Shown: positions 12,332 through 15,688 of the stretch, piece after piece | How the letters are laid out: each line of letters opens with the position of its first letter | Position numbering within the stretch: the first letter of the stretch is position 1 | From: Firmicutes bacterium CAG:552 | GTDB taxonomy: Bacteria > Bacillota > Clostridia > Christensenellales > Pumilibacteraceae | Length of the DNA stretch: 15,688 nucleotides | Assembly (NCBI GenBank): GCA_000435495.1 | Contig: FR884026.1 | Location: 33,628-49,315 of the forward strand | Direction: 5' to 3' | Translations under genes and position numbers: made by a program | The notes under the pieces: model-generated | Seen by the model: only the letters and a program-made list of their open reading frames with translations | What the model was told of the DNA's origin: nothing | Databases searched by the model: none

Positions 12332-12895
12332 CTAAAATGCCCGAACTGTTCTCTCGAATCCGAAGAAGATTTTTATGAGGTCGAACACGGGTTGACGGTC
12401 GACAAACCTGTTTATGCCCATGTCTTTCACAAAGGCAGCGGCAGCTTTGGTTGCAAGCGGATCCCATGCGGATGCGATTAATAGGTCGACATATTCGCAG
12501 TTTTCGCTTTCCGCCACGTTTTTCAGTGTTTCGTCAATCGTTTTGCTGCCGTTGGAAATTACGATTACCCGGCAGCGTTTGTTAACGCTCTTAATGTGTC
12601 TGAGAAGCTCCGCATACTTTTTAGGAAATTCTTCGGCGGGTAATTTTACGTACTCTGCGCTTACGTGTAAAAGCAGAGTGTCGGGGTTTAGCGGCTTAAC
12701 TATTTTATCGTATAGTTCAGCTGCGTTATCGGGTGAAACGTACGGAAAACTGCGATTGTATACCGCACAGTCGAGGTTAAAAGATTGTTTGAGTTCGCTC
12801 ACCGGAATGTTTACGTCGTTTCCTTCGCCAAACACTACTACGCCTTGTTGAGTAGCGATGGAGTTTAATTTTTTATATTCGTTAACGATGTCCAT
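12332..12895 (-). CDS. SGNH-hydrolase-like protein without the usual nucleophile
   Basis: A 187-residue cytoplasmic protein. Its alternating strand-helix layout resembles the SGNH/GDSL hydrolase fold: VVVFGEGND (19-27) at the place of the GDS nucleophile strand, NPDTLLLHV (70-78) like the central strand, RCRVIVISNG for the next, and a C-terminal VDLLIASAWDPL. The nucleophile Ser seems absent, because the sequence is FGEGN where FGDS or FGST would be expected, so hydrolase activity is doubtful. The start overlaps the upstream PQ-loop gene by 14 bases, and AAGGAG lies 9-10 bases ahead, indicating coupled translation. It may have a binding or regulatory role with its membrane partner (inference). 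The fold call is moderate; I see no close named family. Confidence 0.7.
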   Translation of the reverse strand: MDIVNEYKKLNSIATQQGVVVFGEGNDVNIPVSELKQSFNLDCAVYNRSFPYVSPDNAAELYDKIVKPLNPDTLLLHVSAEYVKLPAEEFPKKYAELLRHIKSVNKRCRVIVISNGSKTIDETLKNVAESENCEYVDLLIASAWDPLATKAAAAFVKDMGINRFVDRQPVFDLIKIFFGFERTVRAF

Positions 12896-13181
12896 AAGCC
12901 TTCTCCTTCACAGTGTGATTTTTGTCTATCATATAGTTTCTTACATATACGACGAGGTTAAACAATACTATAACTAAGTTTACGATGTATACGGCAAATA
13001 CGTAGTTTAGTTGACCGTTGACGATTTTAGCGGTTATACCGGCAACGTAGCCGACTATAATCAAGAAAATAAACGGCAGACTTGTGCCTTTTGTGGTACG
13101 CGCCTTATACGCCTTAATGACGTTAAGCGGCCACGACAGACCAAAACAAACCAACATAATCGTTTCAAATATAGCTCCCAT
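12882..13181 (-). CDS. PQ-loop (SemiSWEET-like) small membrane protein
   Basis: A 99-residue protein with three hydrophobic segments (about 5-20, 34-53 and 58-82). A PQ-loop-like signature, SWPLNVIKAYKARTTKGTSL (16-35), shows the family's (P)-x-N-x-x-(K/R) helix followed by Thr-Lys-Gly-x-Ser. PQ-loop and SemiSWEET proteins work as dimers of three-helix units that pass small solutes such as sugars or amino acids across the membrane. The substrate here is unknown. The start has AAGGAGGG ahead, and a near-consensus promoter lies upstream. It is the first gene of a two-gene operon with the SGNH-like protein, overlapping it by 14 bases. Confidence 0.82.
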   Translation of the reverse strand: MGAIFETIMLVCFGLSWPLNVIKAYKARTTKGTSLPFIFLIIVGYVAGITAKIVNGQLNYVFAVYIVNLVIVLFNLVVYVRNYMIDKNHTVKEKAYGHR

Positions 13182-13207
13182 AAAGCCCTCCTTTGCCTTT
13201 CGATAGC

Positions 13208-13236
13208 ATTATAACCCATGGTTTTTTTATAGTCAA
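13208..13236 (-). promoter_or_regulatory. Promoter of the PQ-loop/SGNH-like operon
   Basis: On the minus strand TTGACT (13236-13231) and a perfect TATAAT (13213-13208) with a 17-base spacer, 26 bases before the ATG at 13181. Confidence 0.88.
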
Positions 13237-13314
13237 TATTAAGAAAATTCTATAAAAGAAAAAGATTTTTGTCGTTTATTTTACTTATTTAAGCACAAAG
13301 ATCGAACAAAACTA

Positions 13315-13343
13315 TTGAATATTTATTCGGTTAATGCTATAAT
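13315..13343 (+). promoter_or_regulatory. Promoter of the two-component operon
   Basis: TTGAAT (13315-13320) and a perfect TATAAT (13338-13343) with a 17-base spacer, 31 bases before the kinase ATG. It is divergent from the promoter of the PQ-loop gene, 78 bases away. Confidence 0.82.
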
Positions 13344-13374
13344 AAAACGTATTATAATATTAAGAGAAGTTACT

Positions 13375-15000
13375 ATGAATCAAAAAAAAGAAAAGTCGTT
13401 GCATGGCGGCGGAAATTCGCTTACAAAGATTAAAAGAAAGATTTTTAACACGCAAATGGCGTTGATTATTATATTTTCGGTGATTTTGGCGATAGCAGCC
13501 ATTTTCATCGGCGTCACGGAGAAACGACAGGAAATAGACAAAAATCTTAAAAACATCTCAGAGGCAATAGTTTCTTCGCCGCTACTTAAAGATATCGATA
13601 TAAACCGATTAAGCGCAGAGGACGCCACGTATTTTTGCGATTATCTCGGTTCGCTTAAGTCTTCCGTTACGGACATAGACGTAATTTCCGTTGTCAATGC
13701 GTCGAAAATTAGATTTTTCCATACGACGGAATCGTTATCTGGGACTGTATACGACGGAGAAATGCCCGTGTTTGCGGATAAAGATTTTTATATAGTCGAC
13801 GCAGTAGGCCCGTCGGGCGAACAGCGTAGAGCTTATTCGGCAATTTACGATAAAGGCGGCAATTATGCAGGATTTTTAATGGTTATAATATTGAGCAAAA
13901 GCGTTAAAGCGGGGATTTTGTCTACGGTGATTACTTACGCAAGTATAACCTTTGCGGTAATTCTTTGCGAGCTTATGTTGGCGCAATGGCTTAGCGGCGG
14001 CATCAAAAAGAGTCTTTTGGGCTATGAGCCGGACGCAATAAGCGCAATGTTCTCCGTCAGAGACAATATACTTGAGTCCATAGACGAAGGCGTCGTTGCC
14101 GTGGACGGCGACGGAAACGTTTTATTTGCGAATGCAGTTGCCGAAAAAATGTTGGGCGGTCAAGAAAAAAGCGAAATTATAGGAAAAAATCTGACTTCTT
14201 TGATCGCCGGCAAAGAGCTGAACGCTTTGCTCGACGGTGACGGAAAGGAAGTTAACGTAAGAATAAAGATAGGAGATAAAGAAGCGTTGGCGGATCGAGT
14301 CCCTGTAAGACCGGATGGCGAAGCGGATAAAATCATTATTTTGCGTGATCGGGCCGAGTATACCCGACTTATGGAAGAACTTGCCGGTACACGCTATCTT
14401 GTTGACTCGATGCGGGCGAACAATCATGATTTTACCAATAAACTTCATGTTATTATGGGACTTATTCAGATGGGTATGTACGATAAAGCCACCGATTATA
14501 TCCAGAATATAACGATGGTGCAAAGAGAGGCTATAAGCAAAATAATGAATGCGATAAACGAACCCTCTATGGCAGCTTTACTTATAGGCAAGGCGGCGAG
14601 AGCGTCGGAATTAAACGTGAAATTTGCGCTGAAGGAAGGAAGTTATTTTAACAAATCGGATTTATGGATTCCGACTGAAACGTTTATTACTATAACCGGC
14701 AATCTTATACAAAACGCATTCGATTCGTTAAACGCTAAATCGGACGACAATAAGCAGGTTTTCGTAGGTCTTTATTCCAAGCCAGACGCTGTGTTGATAA
14801 CGGTAGAGGATAGCGGCGACGGCATGAAGCAAGAGATAATAGAGCATATATTCGAAAATGGGTTTTCTACGAAAGGCGAAGGAAGAGGCACGGGATTGTA
14901 CAGAGTAAAGTCGCTTTCGGACGAATTCGGCGGGAAGATAACGGTAGAATCTACGGTGGGCGTCGGCACTACCGTGGCGGTAAGTTTTTTCAGACAATAA
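13375..15000 (+). CDS. CitA/DcuS-type sensor histidine kinase
   Basis: A 541-residue membrane sensor kinase. TM1 is at about 28-46, an extracytoplasmic sensor domain of the sCache/PDC kind at 47-165, and TM2 at about 178-203. A PAS domain lies at about 229-328 (NILESIDEGVVAVDGDGNVL). The kinase core has the H-box NNHDFTNKLHVIMGLIQMG with phospho-acceptor H351, as in CitA/DcuS (SpoOB-like phosphotransfer helices). It continues with the N-box NLIQNAFDSL, G1 (VEDSGDGM), F-box (FENGFSTKG) and G2 (GRGTGLY). ATG 13375 is preferred, since upstream in-frame codons lie within the promoter. The family senses citrate, malate, fumarate and similar carboxylates, but the ligand cannot be read here. The response regulator follows 8 bases downstream; no transporter or lyase target lies in the window. 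Confidence 0.92.
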   Translation: MNQKKEKSLHGGGNSLTKIKRKIFNTQMALIIIFSVILAIAAIFIGVTEKRQEIDKNLKNISEAIVSSPLLKDIDINRLSAEDATYFCDYLGSLKSSVTDIDVISVVNASKIRFFHTTESLSGTVYDGEMPVFADKDFYIVDAVGPSGEQRRAYSAIYDKGGNYAGFLMVIILSKSVKAGILSTVITYASITFAVILCELMLAQWLSGGIKKSLLGYEPDAISAMFSVRDNILESIDEGVVAVDGDGNVLFANAVAEKMLGGQEKSEIIGKNLTSLIAGKELNALLDGDGKEVNVRIKIGDKEALADRVPVRPDGEADKIIILRDRAEYTRLMEELAGTRYLVDSMRANNHDFTNKLHVIMGLIQMGMYDKATDYIQNITMVQREAISKIMNAINEPSMAALLIGKAARASELNVKFALKEGSYFNKSDLWIPTETFITITGNLIQNAFDSLNAKSDDNKQVFVGLYSKPDAVLITVEDSGDGMKQEIIEHIFENGFSTKGEGRGTGLYRVKSLSDEFGGKITVESTVGVGTTVAVSFFRQ

Positions 15001-15008
15001 GGAGAAAT

Positions 15009-15677
15009 ATGTACAAGGTGTTGATAGTTGAGGACGATCCCATGGTCGCTATGATAAACGAACAATACGTGCTTAAGCACGGTAAGTTTAAGGTAGTAGG
15101 CAAGTGTCAGGACGGAGAAAAGGCGATAGAGTTTTTAGCAAAGAACGAAGCGGATCTTGTGGTTATGGACGTATTTATGCCGAAGACAGACGGATTCGAG
15201 ACGCTGAGACGCCTCAGACGGGACGGAAAGACGATAGAGGCGATAATGGTTACGGCTGCAAACGACAGAGCGTCTATAGAAGAGGGGTTGCGGCTCGGCG
15301 TGCTGGATTACTTGGTTAAGCCTTTTACGTTCGAACGTTTCAAGGTTGCATTGGATAAGTTTATAGCGCAGAAGCAGACGCTTAGAGAGCTTGACACTCT
15401 GAATCAGTCTAATATAGACTTTATTATAAATCAAACAAGATTCAGGACGACGGATAGTTTGCCTAAAGGGATACAAGAGCAAACTCTCGGCGTTATACTC
15501 GATTGCCTTTCCTGCGGCGAAATTTTGACAAGCGAAGTCATTTCCGAACGTACGGGGCTTACGGCTGTAACCGTACGAAGATATATGAGTTATCTCGAAG
15601 GTATCGGCAAGGTGTGCGGTGAATTAAACTACGAAACCGGCGGCAGACCGTGTATGTATTATAAGATAAGAAAATAA
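15009..15677 (+). CDS. CitB/DcuR-type response regulator
   Basis: A 222-residue response regulator, partner of the kinase just upstream. The receiver domain (1-120) has the acidic pair D9/D10, phospho-acceptor D54 (VVMDVFMPKTDG), T82 and K104 (LVKPF). The C-terminal part (about 150-222) contains a helix-turn-helix (LTSEVISERTGLTAVTVRRY) and ends GGRPCMYYKIRK, as in CitB/DcuR proteins. The phosphorylated form would bind DNA and usually activates carboxylate uptake or fermentation genes. AAGGAG precedes the ATG by 4-5 bases, and the gene starts 8 bases after the kinase stop. Length is normal and no key residue is missing. Confidence 0.93.
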   Translation: MYKVLIVEDDPMVAMINEQYVLKHGKFKVVGKCQDGEKAIEFLAKNEADLVVMDVFMPKTDGFETLRRLRRDGKTIEAIMVTAANDRASIEEGLRLGVLDYLVKPFTFERFKVALDKFIAQKQTLRELDTLNQSNIDFIINQTRFRTTDSLPKGIQEQTLGVILDCLSCGEILTSEVISERTGLTAVTVRRYMSYLEGIGKVCGELNYETGGRPCMYYKIRK

Positions 15678-15688
15678 AAAACGACCGA

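Noticed and set aside
12414..12851. Plus-strand frame of 145 codons opposite the SGNH-like gene
   Set aside because: It has no ribosome site and odd Ser/Thr-rich content; the minus-strand gene has a start site, an overlap with its partner and a fold-like pattern.

Overview
The window is low-GC DNA from an anaerobic Firmicute, most likely an uncultured gut-type Clostridia lineage. This rests on strong Shine-Dalgarno sites (GGAGG), near-consensus sigma-A promoters with 17-base spacers, a PerR regulator next to a reverse-order rubrerythrin, an ssrA (tmRNA) gene, a CitA/CitB-type two-component system, and a mobilizable element of clostridial type. No species can be named from the sequence.

Bases 1-7163 look like the right part of an integrative and mobilizable element. 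It opens with the last 53 codons of a protein whose C-terminus resembles the PIWI domain of a prokaryotic Argonaute. This is followed 8 bases later by a GIY-YIG nuclease with a C-terminal DUF4357 domain, and then by a 375-residue protein with a sigma-region-4-like helix-turn-helix. A YhcG/DUF1016-type PD-(D/E)XK nuclease comes next, bracketed by two copies of a directly repeated intergenic sequence of about 70 bases. The mobilization and integration backbone then follows: a terminator, an oriT-like hairpin region, a MobV/Pre relaxase whose natural start appears broken by a one-base deletion in an A run, a small conserved accessory protein with its own promoter, a very short coupled ORF, and a large serine recombinase. 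Three nuclease-like genes carried as cargo beside transfer and integration genes suggest a defence cargo region; the pAgo/GIY-YIG pair is the most interesting part.

From about 7588 the sequence looks like chromosome. ssrA lies on the minus strand with its promoter, terminator and a readable tag (ANNVKPASAKLALAA). Next comes a divergent pair: a protein with 36 cysteines in 150 residues, and PerR, whose promoter carries a perfect 8+8 inverted repeat of Fur/PerR-box type. PerR is followed by reverse rubrerythrin and a strong terminator, so this is a peroxide-defence locus that probably controls itself. Beyond it, an IS3-family fragment (left end plus most of orfA) is fused to an XRE regulator gene that has lost its start.

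The remainder is a membrane protein with a CPVC cysteine pair and its own promoter; a minus-strand operon of a PQ-loop membrane protein overlapping an SGNH-like protein that has lost the nucleophile motif; and, divergent from it, a CitA/DcuS-type histidine kinase with its CitB/DcuR-type response regulator, which ends 11 bases before the window edge.
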